64,000 bases of DNA from VXPQ01 sp965117025 (GCA_965117025.1 OZ220746.1:1054001-1118000), one strand, 5' to 3'. Positions 53,796 through 63,186 are shown, numbered from the stretch's first letter. The notes: a model not told the origin generated them from the letters alone. Numbers and translations are program-made.

Positions 53796-55379
53796 CTACC
53801 GGGGATACTTCTTCATATTCTTGCCGGCCTGCACCAGTTCCGCCGAGTATTGCTTGCTTCTTTCGCGGAACGCAGCGATCCGGGCCGCCTGCGATGCATC
53901 CTCGATCAGGTTGCGCTCCTCTGCAGGATCGTTGACCAGATCGAACAACTGCTCGAAATCCGGCGCTCTCCCCTCGAAATCGATATCTTCTGCGGTGTAC
54001 TGCGACGTATCGCTGCGAAAGTAACGGACGTACTTCCAGTCCTTCGTCCGGACTGCCTCGATGAAAGGCCCCGTACGCAACAGGAAGAGGCTTTCCAGGA
54101 ATATTTCGTCCCGCCATTCCGCCTCGGGATTCTCGATAAGCGGGCGCAGGCTGCGTCCCTGCATGGTCTGCGGCGCATCGAGACCGGCGTAGGAAACGAT
54201 GGTCGCGGGAACATCGATGCTGAGCGCAAGCTCGTCGATTGCAACGCCGCGCTCGCCTGCCGGTGTTCGGGGATCGTACACGATCAGCGGAACGCGCGTA
54301 GCCACATCGTAGAGCAGGGATTTGCCACCCATCGAATACTCGCCCATCAACAAACCGTGATCGCTCGAAAAGATGATGATCGTATGATCCGCCAGGCCCC
54401 GCCGTTCGAGGCTCTCGCGCAGTTTGCCGACCGCGATATCCAGTCCATGAATCAACTGGTAGTAACGAACATGATACTCGCGCAACACATCGTCGCCGGC
54501 GTGAACGTACGAATACGTGGTCGTGCGCCCTTCGCGCGGATGCACGTCCAGCGGAATATGCTGCGCCGTATCGTCTCCCCGGGAAGCCGGCAACACAATC
54601 CCGCGATCCCGGTACAGGGAGCCGTACACCGGATGATCCGCCAGTTCGGGATGCGTGTTCGCGGGCGTGAACATACGATTCAGGCCCTGTTCGTCCGGAT
54701 AGAGTATGCTGCCGGAAATGGATCCGTGCGGCGCCGAAAAACTGACCGATAGCATAAACGGGCGGTCCGCGGGCGCCTGATCGAGAAAACGCTCGATGCT
54801 CTCGCTCATGATCGAAGTCACGATGTCCCCCTCCGAATCATGGTAGATGGCGAGATGATCGAACTCTTTGGGCCAGAACCGCGCCCAGTCGTCATGGCCC
54901 CGCCAGAAATCGAACTTTTCGAGCGGGCTGCCGCGAAACGAATACTCCTGGAGACCGATTTTCCCGACGAATCCGACGTGATAGCCTGCGTTTCGCAAGA
55001 GAGCGGAATAGGTCTGATTCCACTGGGTTTCCGAAAGCACATTCGGCGACGAGAAACCGACCTGATGTACCCGCTCGTACTGGCCGTTCATGAAACTTAC
55101 GCGGCTCGGCTTGCACACAGGCGCTACGACATGGGCCTCGGTAAACCGGGCGCCGTCCCGCGCGAGCCGGTCGAGATGGGGCGTCTCGAGTACAGGGTGG
55201 CCGGCAATCCCGAGGGCGTCCGCCCGCTGATCGTCGGTCAGCAGAAAAATGATGTTCGGGCGGGAGGCGCCGGGTGCAGGCGAAGGCGTTTGCGCCTGGC
55301 AGACCGTTCCCGCTGCAAGCACAACAAGCAGCGCGGCAATCGAATGTACGTGGATGGGCAAGCGATACATGGAACGCAT
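53796..55379 (-). CDS. Type I sulfatase (formylglycine-dependent), secreted
   Basis: From 55379 the product has 527 residues with a signal peptide ending CQAQ (about 30). Calcium-site Asp49-Asp50 (FLLTDDQRADALG) and the formylglycine motif Cys89-Lys-Pro-Ser-Arg93 are present, followed by SFMNGQYERVHQVG. IIFSSDHGLLMGEYSMGGK supplies further metal and substrate ligands. It needs an anaerobic- or FGE-type maturation enzyme, not found here. It removes sulfate esters, probably from a polysaccharide, and is in an operon with the GH16 gene. The start is chosen to give the signal peptide. Confidence 0.94.
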   Translation of the reverse strand: MRSMYRLPIHVHSIAALLVVLAAGTVCQAQTPSPAPGASRPNIIFLLTDDQRADALGIAGHPVLETPHLDRLARDGARFTEAHVVAPVCKPSRVSFMNGQYERVHQVGFSSPNVLSETQWNQTYSALLRNAGYHVGFVGKIGLQEYSFRGSPLEKFDFWRGHDDWARFWPKEFDHLAIYHDSEGDIVTSIMSESIERFLDQAPADRPFMLSVSFSAPHGSISGSILYPDEQGLNRMFTPANTHPELADHPVYGSLYRDRGIVLPASRGDDTAQHIPLDVHPREGRTTTYSYVHAGDDVLREYHVRYYQLIHGLDIAVGKLRESLERRGLADHTIIIFSSDHGLLMGEYSMGGKSLLYDVATRVPLIVYDPRTPAGERGVAIDELALSIDVPATIVSYAGLDAPQTMQGRSLRPLIENPEAEWRDEIFLESLFLLRTGPFIEAVRTKDWKYVRYFRSDTSQYTAEDIDFEGRAPDFEQLFDLVNDPAEERNLIEDASQAARIAAFRERSKQYSAELVQAGKNMKKYPR

Positions 55380-55630
55380 GGCGCAGCGTCGTTTGAACGG
55401 ACGTGGAGCAATAATATATGACAGGGAGTTGCAAGGGGAATGGACTTGCCCCGGAATCGCGACGGTCGCCCATGAACCGTGCTCACCAGACACCTGTACG
55501 CATTCGATGGAAACCCTGCCGGCGAATAGCCGGATCCACACCTCGCGATTGGCGACATAGCATTTTGTTGCAATTTTGCATTCGAAATGCATAATCCCGG
55601 CGTAAATATAGCTGACATCCCGCATCGCCG

Positions 55631-56983
55631 ATGAACTCGCTCCGTCTGGGTGTACTTGCATGCATCGTTTCCTTCGCCGTTGCCCTTGCGTTCGCAGGCT
55701 GCAGCGGCGCAAACGATTCTGCCGATCCGAATCAGGCCCCGCTCCCCAATATCGTCTGGATCATCTCCGACGATCAGTCCTTCACCGATTTCGGTTTCAT
55801 GGGGCATAACGTGGTGCAAACCCCGCGGATTGACGACCTCGCCGCGCAATCGCTGGTTTTTCGCCATGGCTACAATCCGACCAGCCTGTGCCGTCCCAGC
55901 CTGGCTACGATGATCACGGGCAGGCACCAGCATGAACACGGCCTGACCTTCAACGACCCCGAACCCGGGGTACGCAGAGGCATAGTGAACCAGCTCCTGC
56001 TGCAGCAACGTCCCGCCCCCTCTCTCCTGGCGGAAGCAGGCTATGCAAGCCTGCAGACCGGCAAGTTCTGGGAAGGCTCCTACCGGAATGGCGGATTCAG
56101 CGAAGGCATGACGGTCGGAGAGCGCCATGGCGACCTTGGCCTCACCATAGGCCGAAAGGGGATGGAGCCGATCCGCGACTTCGTGCAGCGGCACCAGGAC
56201 GAACCCATGTTCATATGGTATGCGCCGTTTCTGCCGCACCTGCCCCACAATGCTCCCGCCGAATACGAGACGCCGTTCGCCGACCTGGGTCTGCACGAAT
56301 TGACGTTGCGCTACTATGCGAGCATTCTCTGGTTCGATACGACCGTGGGCGAACTGATCGACCTGATGAAAGAGGAGGGCGAATACGAGGAAACGATTTT
56401 TATCTTCATCGTCGACAATGGCTGGGTGACCGCGGAAAACGAAGCAGACCGGTTGGTTGACCGCAGTGACGGGACTGTCCGGCCTCCGCACTGGAAAAGC
56501 AAACAATCCCAATACGATCTGGGTGTGCGTACACCCGTCCTCCTGCATTGGCCCGGCCGTATCGCCCCCGGGGTTTCCGACGAACTTGTGAGCTCGATCG
56601 ACTTATTACCAACAAGCCTTGCGGCGGCGGGGCTCGATATCCCCGAATATCTTCCGGGATTGAACCTCCTGCCGAGAGCCTTGCACGGCGAGCCGCTTAC
56701 GCGCGATGCCGTATTCGGCAGCATTTTCAGGCATACAGCCAAAAACTGGGACCGTCCGGACGCCAATGTGTTCTTTCGCTGGATCCGATCCGGCGACTGG
56801 AAGTTCATCCTCCCGGAAATCGAGGACGCGCCGCTGGAGCTTTACCACATAGCGGAAGACCCGCTGGAAAACATGAATCTGGCGCAGCATCCCGAACAGG
56901 CCGAACGCATCCGGACGCTGCACGCCCGCCTGGACGCCTGGTGGAGCCCTGTGGCGGAAAGTAAAGACAAGTCCAAGAAGTAA
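55631..56983 (+). CDS. Sulfatase lipoprotein with CRPSL active-site variant
   Basis: The 450-residue lipoprotein (LAFAGC, Cys24) is a sulfatase-fold hydrolase with Asp47-Asp48 (WIISDDQSF) and a Cys87-Arg-Pro-Ser-Leu motif in SLCRPSLATMITGRHQHEHG. The usual final Arg of CxPSR is Leu, a variant seen in one branch of the family that still has the Cys and Pro. VDNGWVTAENEADR supplies the later metal ligands. It is divergent from the other sulfatase and 13 bp upstream of the barrel protein, with which it is probably co-transcribed. Confidence 0.9.
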   Translation: MNSLRLGVLACIVSFAVALAFAGCSGANDSADPNQAPLPNIVWIISDDQSFTDFGFMGHNVVQTPRIDDLAAQSLVFRHGYNPTSLCRPSLATMITGRHQHEHGLTFNDPEPGVRRGIVNQLLLQQRPAPSLLAEAGYASLQTGKFWEGSYRNGGFSEGMTVGERHGDLGLTIGRKGMEPIRDFVQRHQDEPMFIWYAPFLPHLPHNAPAEYETPFADLGLHELTLRYYASILWFDTTVGELIDLMKEEGEYEETIFIFIVDNGWVTAENEADRLVDRSDGTVRPPHWKSKQSQYDLGVRTPVLLHWPGRIAPGVSDELVSSIDLLPTSLAAAGLDIPEYLPGLNLLPRALHGEPLTRDAVFGSIFRHTAKNWDRPDANVFFRWIRSGDWKFILPEIEDAPLELYHIAEDPLENMNLAQHPEQAERIRTLHARLDAWWSPVAESKDKSKK

Positions 56984-56991
56984 AGAAACAC

Positions 56992-57018
56992 CTTACATGC
57001 CTTACATGCCGTACATGC
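56992..57018 (+). repeat. Three 9-bp repeats, each with an in-frame ATG
   Basis: CTTACATGC occurs at 56992 and 57001, and as CGTACATGC at 57010. Each unit supplies an ATG in the same frame (56997, 57006, 57015), giving MPYMPYMPS at the start of the barrel protein. Confidence 0.9.
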
Positions 57019-58316
57019 CTTCCCGACAGCGGCGGACACCTTGCCGCGCACTTTGTATCCTGCTCCTTTGGGGGTGTCTTACCCTTCCTGCCCCGCTGGC
57101 AGCCCAGGACATCTCGCCCGATACGTTGCATGCCGCCCTCCCGGCAAGCAACGCATTGCGCGTCTATCTGGACTGCGACCGCTGCGATTTCAATCATATC
57201 CGCAGCGAGATCACCTTCGTAAACTACGTGCGCGATCCCGAGCAGGCCGACGTGCATGTATTCATCACCGACCAGCGTACAGGCAGCAACGGGCGGCAGT
57301 ACCAGCTTTCGTTTCTGGGACGCGGCGATTTTGCCAGCGTCGAGTACACATTCGAGCACACCATAGACCGGAACGCAACGAATGCCGAGGTCCGCGAAGC
57401 CGTCAACACGGCGATCCGGCTGGGCCTCGTGCCGTACGTCGCACAGGCGCAATCCATCTCCGGATTTTCTCTCGACTACTCGAGCGAAAAACTGGCGACA
57501 AACGGAGGGAATGGATCCGAAGACGCCTGGAGGCACTGGATATTCACGGCCTACATAGGAGCTATCGAACTGGAACAAGAATCCAACCGGACGGTGTTCG
57601 ACTCCCGATGGGGCTTCTACGCCGATCATGTAAGCGAGCAGTGGAAAATGCGCCTGCGGCCCTACTTTAACTACGACCTGGTAAAGATCAAGCGGGAGGA
57701 TCAGCCTGACGTGAGAAGCGGCATCTCCCGGCATGGCTTCGACAGTTACGCCATCCGGAGCCTCGGTCCGCACTGGTCGGTAGGCCTCTTTGGAGACTAT
57801 ATAACCCGGAACGACCGGAATCTCCGGCACTGGGGCCAAGTAGCGCCGGGCATCGAATACAGCGTGCTGCCCTACGAGCAGGCCACGCGCCGCGCCATAA
57901 CCGTCGTGTACAGACTCGGGTACGCCTACGTGGATTACTTCGAGCGAACCATCTTCAACGAAACCAAAGAAACGCTCCTGCAACAGCAACTGGAAGCTTC
58001 TGTTGCGATCCGGCAACCGTGGGGCGATATCTACGGAGGCATAGAAGGATCCCATTATTTCCACGACACAACCAAGCGCAGCGCCGAATTCTTCGGGTAC
58101 GTATCGGTGCGACTGCTGGAAGGGTTATCGCTCCGCATACAGGGGGATTTCGAAATGATCCAGGATCAACTGGCGCTCCCGGCCGGGAATGCCTCCCTGG
58201 AAGAAATCCTGCTGCAACAACGTGAACTGGCCACGGACTTCGAACTCTCCGGGTCCATTGCCCTTTCATATACGTTCGGATCCGACTTCGCCAACATCGT
58301 CAATACGCGATTCTGA
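56997..58316 (+). CDS. Outer-membrane beta-barrel protein of unknown family
   Basis: Up to 439 residues with a signal peptide ending PLAAQ. The first domain (about 38-150) contains RVYLDCDRCDFNHIRSEITF, a pattern found at the start of some Bacteroidota barrel proteins. The rest alternates polar and hydrophobic residues in amphipathic strands (VGLFGDYITRNDRNLRHWGQ, IYGGIEGSHYFHD, IALSYTFGSDFANIVNTRF), ending in Phe, the usual barrel end. It follows the CRPSL sulfatase by 13 bp. A role in taking up or exporting desulfated glycans is inference. Confidence 0.75.
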   Translation: MPYMPYMPSRQRRTPCRALCILLLWGCLTLPAPLAAQDISPDTLHAALPASNALRVYLDCDRCDFNHIRSEITFVNYVRDPEQADVHVFITDQRTGSNGRQYQLSFLGRGDFASVEYTFEHTIDRNATNAEVREAVNTAIRLGLVPYVAQAQSISGFSLDYSSEKLATNGGNGSEDAWRHWIFTAYIGAIELEQESNRTVFDSRWGFYADHVSEQWKMRLRPYFNYDLVKIKREDQPDVRSGISRHGFDSYAIRSLGPHWSVGLFGDYITRNDRNLRHWGQVAPGIEYSVLPYEQATRRAITVVYRLGYAYVDYFERTIFNETKETLLQQQLEASVAIRQPWGDIYGGIEGSHYFHDTTKRSAEFFGYVSVRLLEGLSLRIQGDFEMIQDQLALPAGNASLEEILLQQRELATDFELSGSIALSYTFGSDFANIVNTRF

Positions 58317-58467
58317 GCCGTTTCGCGCAATGCCCCATGTCCGAAGCACACACATCCTGAAATACGGTACATTATGCGGAGTATGCGACCGTCACCGATC
58401 ATGTCATGAAAATCGTTCCGGGCAATATGCATAAACGTCCGCTTCCACGAACACCAGGGAAGGCGCT

Positions 58468-59295
58468 ATGAGCGTCCAGCACGACACCTCCGGTCGCCGA
58501 TGGATCCAGGTTGATGTCGAGGCGCCGGGAAGCGCAGAGGAAGTCTGGAAGGCTGTCGCCACCGGACCGGGAGTGTCTTCCTGGTTCCTTCCGAACACGA
58601 CCGAGGAATGGGTCGGCGGCTTGATCACCTGGGACATGGGATCGGGACTGGAAATGAATGCCGTCGCCACCGTGGCCGTCTGGGACCCGCCGCACCGGGT
58701 CGTCAACCTGGAAAAAGACTGGCGCCCCGGAGCACCGCCCATGACCAGCGAGTGGACGATCGAGCCGCGCCCTTCGGGAACATGCGTGGTGCGCGTGGTG
58801 CACAGCATCGTTGCAGACACCGACGAGTGGGACAAGGAACTTCACGAAATCGAAAGCAACTGGCCGTGCTGCTTCGCCGTCCTGCGAAGCTACCTGACGC
58901 ATTTTCGCGGACAACCCGCGTCGATCATCCGGGTCACCAGTCCGGCGTCCGGCTCTCTGGGTGATGCCTGGAGTGCGGCATGCAATGCGCTCGGCATTGC
59001 GGGCATATCCGAGGGAGAGCGTTTCCATGCTCCCGATGGCGCGCCGGGGCTTGCGGGCATACGGGAGCATGTCCCGGAGGGCCCGCTGCCCTATGCAATT
59101 CTTCGGCTCGATGATCCGGGGCCGGGCATTGGATCCGTGACCGTTTTTCCCTTTGAGAATCAGGTGCTGGCTTCCGTCGGCATCTACCTGTACGGCGACG
59201 AGGCATCCGCCATCGCCGCCCGCGACGACCCCGCGTGGCAGGAATGGATGAACACCCGCTTACATTATCAGGCAAATACCAGGAAGATATCATGA
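58468..59295 (+). CDS. SRPBCC-domain protein, first of a tandem pair
   Basis: The 275-residue cytoplasmic protein has an N-terminal SRPBCC (START/Bet v1-like) domain (about 10-150, IQVDVEAPGSAEEVWKAVAT, then GVSSWFLPNTTEEWVGG and VVRVVHSIVAD). A second module (about 175-265) contains ILRLDDPGPGIGSVTVFPFE and VGIYLYGDEASAIAARDDPA. Such proteins bind hydrophobic ligands or act in Hsp90-activator-like roles; no function is proven for this type. Its stop overlaps the ATG of its paralogue by 4 nt. Confidence 0.87.
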   Translation: MSVQHDTSGRRWIQVDVEAPGSAEEVWKAVATGPGVSSWFLPNTTEEWVGGLITWDMGSGLEMNAVATVAVWDPPHRVVNLEKDWRPGAPPMTSEWTIEPRPSGTCVVRVVHSIVADTDEWDKELHEIESNWPCCFAVLRSYLTHFRGQPASIIRVTSPASGSLGDAWSAACNALGIAGISEGERFHAPDGAPGLAGIREHVPEGPLPYAILRLDDPGPGIGSVTVFPFENQVLASVGIYLYGDEASAIAARDDPAWQEWMNTRLHYQANTRKIS

Positions 59296-60086
59296 GTGTC
59301 ATACGCGATGCATCCGGTCGCCAGTCGATCCAGGTCGAGGTCGAGGTACCGGGGACGGTAGAGGAAGCCTGGAAGGCTGTCGCCACCGGACCGGGGATCT
59401 CTTCCTGGTTCTGCCCCACCGAAATCGAAGAGAAAACGGGGGGTGTAATCCGAACCCTGATGGGGCCGGGAATGGAAAGTCTGGCCCGCGTCACCGTCTG
59501 GGATCCGCCGCGCCGGCTTGCCGCCGAGGGACCGGGCGCTGGGCCGGACGCGGCGCCGATGACCACCGAATGGATCGTGGAACCCCGCTCCGGGGATGCC
59601 TGCCTCGTCCGGGTGATTCACAGCATGTCCGGGGGAACCGACGAGCAGAGAAAACAACTCGAAGGCATCGAGTGCGGCTGGCCGTACTTTTTCGCTATAC
59701 TGCGGGTCTATCTCGCGCACTTCCGCGGGCAGCCCACGTCGATCATACGAACCATGGAGCAGGGTTCCGATCCGGTAACCAATGCCTGGAGCGCCCTGAC
59801 CGACGCCCTCGGGATAACCGGCCTCCCGAAAGGCGCCCGCTGGACCTCGCCTCCCGGTGCGCCTTCCCTGACCGGCGTCGTGGAACAGGTGGACGGGCAC
59901 AAGCAGCCGTACGCCGCGATCCGGCTGGACGGGCCGATCTCCGGAATCGCCTCGGCGTCCGCGTTCGCGATGGGCGACTGCGCCATGATCACCATGGGAA
60001 TCTACCTGTACGGCAACGAAGCACCCGCCATCGCCGCCCGCGACGAACCCGCATGGCAGGAATGGATGAAGAAATGCTTTCCGTAA
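59292..60086 (+). CDS. SRPBCC-domain protein, second of a tandem pair
   Basis: The 264-residue paralogue has the same two modules (EVEVPGTVEEAWKAVATGPG, then ISSWFCPTEIEEKTGG, and late ITMGIYLYGNEAPAIAARDE). The ATGA overlap with the first copy gives coupled, near-equal translation, which would suit a heterodimer. The two copies differ across their length, so the duplication is not recent. A binding-protein gene follows by 12 bp. Confidence 0.87.
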   Translation: MSVIRDASGRQSIQVEVEVPGTVEEAWKAVATGPGISSWFCPTEIEEKTGGVIRTLMGPGMESLARVTVWDPPRRLAAEGPGAGPDAAPMTTEWIVEPRSGDACLVRVIHSMSGGTDEQRKQLEGIECGWPYFFAILRVYLAHFRGQPTSIIRTMEQGSDPVTNAWSALTDALGITGLPKGARWTSPPGAPSLTGVVEQVDGHKQPYAAIRLDGPISGIASASAFAMGDCAMITMGIYLYGNEAPAIAARDEPAWQEWMKKCFP

Positions 60087-60098
60087 CCGCATAACGCC

Positions 60099-61064
60099 AT
60101 GAAGAACCGTATCAGGAAACTCTGTTTTCCGCTCGTTGCCCTCCTCCTGACCCTGCCTCATACCGCGTGCCGGAACGAAGCGGATCAACCGGCGCAGGAG
60201 GATGCGCGCCTGATGGTCATCATTACTCCCTCGCACGACAACCCGTTCTTCAAGGCCGAGGCCGAAGCCGCGGACGCCCGGGCGCAGGAACTGGGGTACG
60301 AAACCCTCGTGCAGACGCACAACGGCGACGCCGCATTGCAGGATCAACTGTTCGACACCGCCATTGCCCGCAAGGCCGACGCCATTGTGCTGGATAACGC
60401 AGGCGCGGACGCCTCCATCGCCGCGGTCGAGAAAGCGCATACCGCCGGCGTTCCCACGTTCCTCATCGACCGGGAAATCAACGCAAACGGATTAGCCGTG
60501 GCCCAGATCGTATCGAACAATTACCAGGGCGCCGTGCTGGGCGCAGAGGAATTCGTCCGGCTGATGGGAGAAGCCGGCCCGTACGTGGAACTGACAGGCA
60601 AGGAGTCCGACACGAACGCGCACATCCGGTCACAGGGGTATAACGACACCATCGGGCAATTCCCGGAGATGGAACTCGTAGCGCAGCAGAGCGCCAACTG
60701 GAGCCAGACGGAAGCGTTCGACAAAACGGAAACCATTATCCAGGCGCATCCTGACATCAAGGGCGTAATTGCGGGCAACGACACCATGGCGCTGGGCGCC
60801 GCAGCAGCCCTGAAGGCCGCCGGTATGGGGGATGTGATCGTGGTCGGCTTCGACGGCAGCCCGGACGTACTCGCCGCCATCAAGGCGGGGGACATTGCCG
60901 CGACGGTGCTCCAGCCCGCCGCACAACTGGCGCAGATGGCCGTGGATCAGGCGGATGCCTACCTGAAAACGGGTACGAGCGCCTTCCCCGAGAAACAAGC
61001 CGTCGATTGCGAACTGGTGACCCCGGAGAATGTGGATGAGTTCGGGGTGTTTGCGAGATTGTGA
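60099..61064 (+). CDS. RbsB-like sugar-binding protein (orphan)
   Basis: The 321-residue exported protein (possible lipobox HTAC, Cys24) has the type-I periplasmic-binding fold of ribose-type receptors: ITPSHDNPFFKAEAEAADAR, IVLDNAGADASIAAVEKAHT, FLIDREIN, VELTGKESDTNAHIRSQGYN and IAGNDTMALGAAAALKAAG. No ABC permease or ATPase is nearby. It is 12 bp after the SRPBCC pair and near a sugar-porter MFS and a GH32 gene on the other strand, so a sugar ligand is likely. Confidence 0.88.
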   Translation: MKNRIRKLCFPLVALLLTLPHTACRNEADQPAQEDARLMVIITPSHDNPFFKAEAEAADARAQELGYETLVQTHNGDAALQDQLFDTAIARKADAIVLDNAGADASIAAVEKAHTAGVPTFLIDREINANGLAVAQIVSNNYQGAVLGAEEFVRLMGEAGPYVELTGKESDTNAHIRSQGYNDTIGQFPEMELVAQQSANWSQTEAFDKTETIIQAHPDIKGVIAGNDTMALGAAAALKAAGMGDVIVVGFDGSPDVLAAIKAGDIAATVLQPAAQLAQMAVDQADAYLKTGTSAFPEKQAVDCELVTPENVDEFGVFARL

Positions 61065-61119
61065 GGGGATTGGCGCCGGATAATCGTAACAGTCGGGAAA
61101 GAGCAACACGTCCCCGTTA

Positions 61120-61572
61120 CTATCTGCCTTTTTTCGTTTTGATCTCGATCACCCCGTTCGCTCCGCGCGATCCGTAGATGGCCGTGGACGCCGCACTCTT
61201 GAGCACATTGATCGACTGGATGTCGTGGGGATTGATGTGGGACGTGGACGGATCGACGACAAGAGGAATACCGTCCAGCACAATAAGGGGTTCGTTGCTG
61301 CCCTGAATCGAGTTCACCCCTCGAATCATGATGCGCCCGTTGATGACCTGCACGCCTGCTACGCGCCCCTGAAGCAACTCTGCAATGGTAGCCGTTGGAT
61401 TCTCTTCCAGGATTTCGGCAACATCCAGCGTGGCCACAGCCTCCGTAGACGCCTCTTCTGCAGAATCGCCGACCGCACCGCCATTTTGCGCACCTCCTGA
61501 AGCAGCGCACCCACCCGCCCCCAAAGCGCCCGTTATGAGTAGAACGAGCACTGTCTTCCTTCTTGCTGTCAT
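61120..61572 (-). CDS. Orphan TonB-plug-domain lipoprotein
   Basis: The 150-residue lipoprotein (GAGGC, Cys22) has an Ala/Glu linker and then a single TonB-receptor plug domain (about 55-148, ATIAELLQGRVAGVQVINGR, then IMIRGVNSIQGSNEPLIVLD and IYGSRGANGVIEIKTKKG). The beta barrel that normally follows is absent and the frame ends cleanly, so this is not an obvious truncation. Stand-alone plug lipoproteins occur in Bacteroidota and Rhodothermota without a known role. The start at 61572 gives the lipoprotein signal. Confidence 0.88.
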   Translation of the reverse strand: MTARRKTVLVLLITGALGAGGCAASGGAQNGGAVGDSAEEASTEAVATLDVAEILEENPTATIAELLQGRVAGVQVINGRIMIRGVNSIQGSNEPLIVLDGIPLVVDPSTSHINPHDIQSINVLKSAASTAIYGSRGANGVIEIKTKKGR

Positions 61573-61697
61573 GATCCCGCCTCCTGTATGATGCAAAGCC
61601 GCTGCAACGCTATATCTATGAGACGTTGATGAGATCATAAGGTTGTCGAAAAAGCAAAAAGACACCAAACGACCTGGTCTTTATAAATCCCCGAATT

Positions 61698-63086
61698 TCA
61701 TGTTTTCTCGCCCGCTTCCGCATGGAGCCGCTCCTCGAGCGCTTCCAGTTCCGCCGTGCCGATGCCCAGTTTGACTTCCAGTTCCTCCAGCGACAACCCC
61801 TTCGTTTCCGGCATTATCTTCACGGCGAAGAACAGCTGGAGCACCATCATGGCGCTGAAAAAGGCAAAGGCGAACCCGCCGGACGCCTCGGCCACCACAG
61901 GAAAAGTCCAGGAAACCGCAGCAGCCATGAACCAGTGCGTGAACGAGCCGAGGGATTGCCCTTTCGACCGCACCCGGTTCGGGAAAATTTCCGAAAGGAA
62001 TACCCAAATCACTGCCCCCTGAGACAAGGCGAAGAAGGCAATGAATCCGAGCAGGCCGATCAGCACGGGAGTCCCCATCTGGTCGCCCCCGACGAAAAAC
62101 GCCCAGGCCACCAGCGCGAGACAGGCTGCCGTACCCGCAGAGCCCACAATCATCAGCGGACGACGCCCGAACCGGTCGATGATGAAAAACGCCGAAATGG
62201 TGAAGATGAGGTTGGTGCCGCCTACGGCCACCGACTGCAACAGGGCATCGTCGACGCCGGCGCCCGCCATGCCGAAGATGCGCGGCGCATAGTACATCAA
62301 CGCGTTGATCCCGGAAAGCTGATTGAACATGGCGAGCCCCCACGCCAGAAGAATCGGAAAGGTATAGCGCTTCTGGAACAGTTTACCGCCCGTCTGACCG
62401 GTCTCGCTTTTCAGCGAAGCGACGATCTCCGCCATTTCGTGGTCTATCTCCACTTCCCCGAGACGCTCCAGTACGGCGCGAGCCTCCTCCGAACGCCCTC
62501 GCTTGACCAACCAGCGGGGGCTTTGCGGGATGAAAAAGAGCAGCGCGAAGAACAGTGCGGCGGGGGCCGCCTCCACACCGAACATCCACCGCCAGGCCGT
62601 CGCGTCCGCAATGATCTGGGCCACCACGTAATTGGAGAAAAAGGCCAGCAGGATCCCGGTGACCACGTTGAGTTGGCTGACCGCCACGAGCCGTCCGCGC
62701 AACCGGGCCGGGGCTATTTCCGCAATGTACATGGGCGCGACCACGGACGAACCGCCTACCGCGAGCCCGCCGAGGAAACGATACAACAGAAAGGCGATCC
62801 AGTTGTCCGCCGTGGCGCTCCCCAGCGCGGAGACGAAGTAAAAGACCGCCAGCACGATGAGCACGCGGTTCCGCCCGTAGCGGTCGGCGGGAATCCCGGC
62901 GCCGAACGCGCCGACGATGGTGCCAATGAGTGCAGAGGCCACGGTGAAGCCCAGCCAGAATTCGTCCAGCCCGAACACCGATTCGAGCGCCTCGGTCGTG
63001 CCGGAAATCACGGCCGTATCGAAGCCGAAAAGAAGGCCGCCGAGGGCGGCCACGATGGTACTGAAAAAAACGGTGCGGCGGTTCAT
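61698..63086 (-). CDS. Sugar-porter MFS transporter
   Basis: The 462-residue, 12-segment symporter has sugar-porter signatures: GFDTAVISGT in the first helix, PADRYGRNRV, FLGGLAVGGSSVVAPMYIAE, PQSPRWLVKRGRSEE (the PESPR motif), the mid-protein QLSGINALMYYAPRIF, DRFGRRPL and the C-terminal PETKGLSLEELE. It takes up a hexose or related sugar with H+ or Na+. Gene order and strand match the GH32 gene upstream, so fructose or another product of fructan cleavage is the likely substrate. Confidence 0.94.
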   Translation of the reverse strand: MNRRTVFFSTIVAALGGLLFGFDTAVISGTTEALESVFGLDEFWLGFTVASALIGTIVGAFGAGIPADRYGRNRVLIVLAVFYFVSALGSATADNWIAFLLYRFLGGLAVGGSSVVAPMYIAEIAPARLRGRLVAVSQLNVVTGILLAFFSNYVVAQIIADATAWRWMFGVEAAPAALFFALLFFIPQSPRWLVKRGRSEEARAVLERLGEVEIDHEMAEIVASLKSETGQTGGKLFQKRYTFPILLAWGLAMFNQLSGINALMYYAPRIFGMAGAGVDDALLQSVAVGGTNLIFTISAFFIIDRFGRRPLMIVGSAGTAACLALVAWAFFVGGDQMGTPVLIGLLGFIAFFALSQGAVIWVFLSEIFPNRVRSKGQSLGSFTHWFMAAAVSWTFPVVAEASGGFAFAFFSAMMVLQLFFAVKIMPETKGLSLEELEVKLGIGTAELEALEERLHAEAGEKT

Positions 63087-63186
63087 GATGAACGAGACGT
63101 TCGTTGTTCGTTAAGGAAACTGCAGGATTACAAACCGGGAAAACCCGGTAGAGGATTGCAGGCGGCCATCGGACGCAGGCAGGCGG

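Noticed and set aside
55238..56548. 436-codon minus-strand frame across the divergent sulfatases
   Set aside because: It spans the intergenic region and both genes antisense, with no motif.
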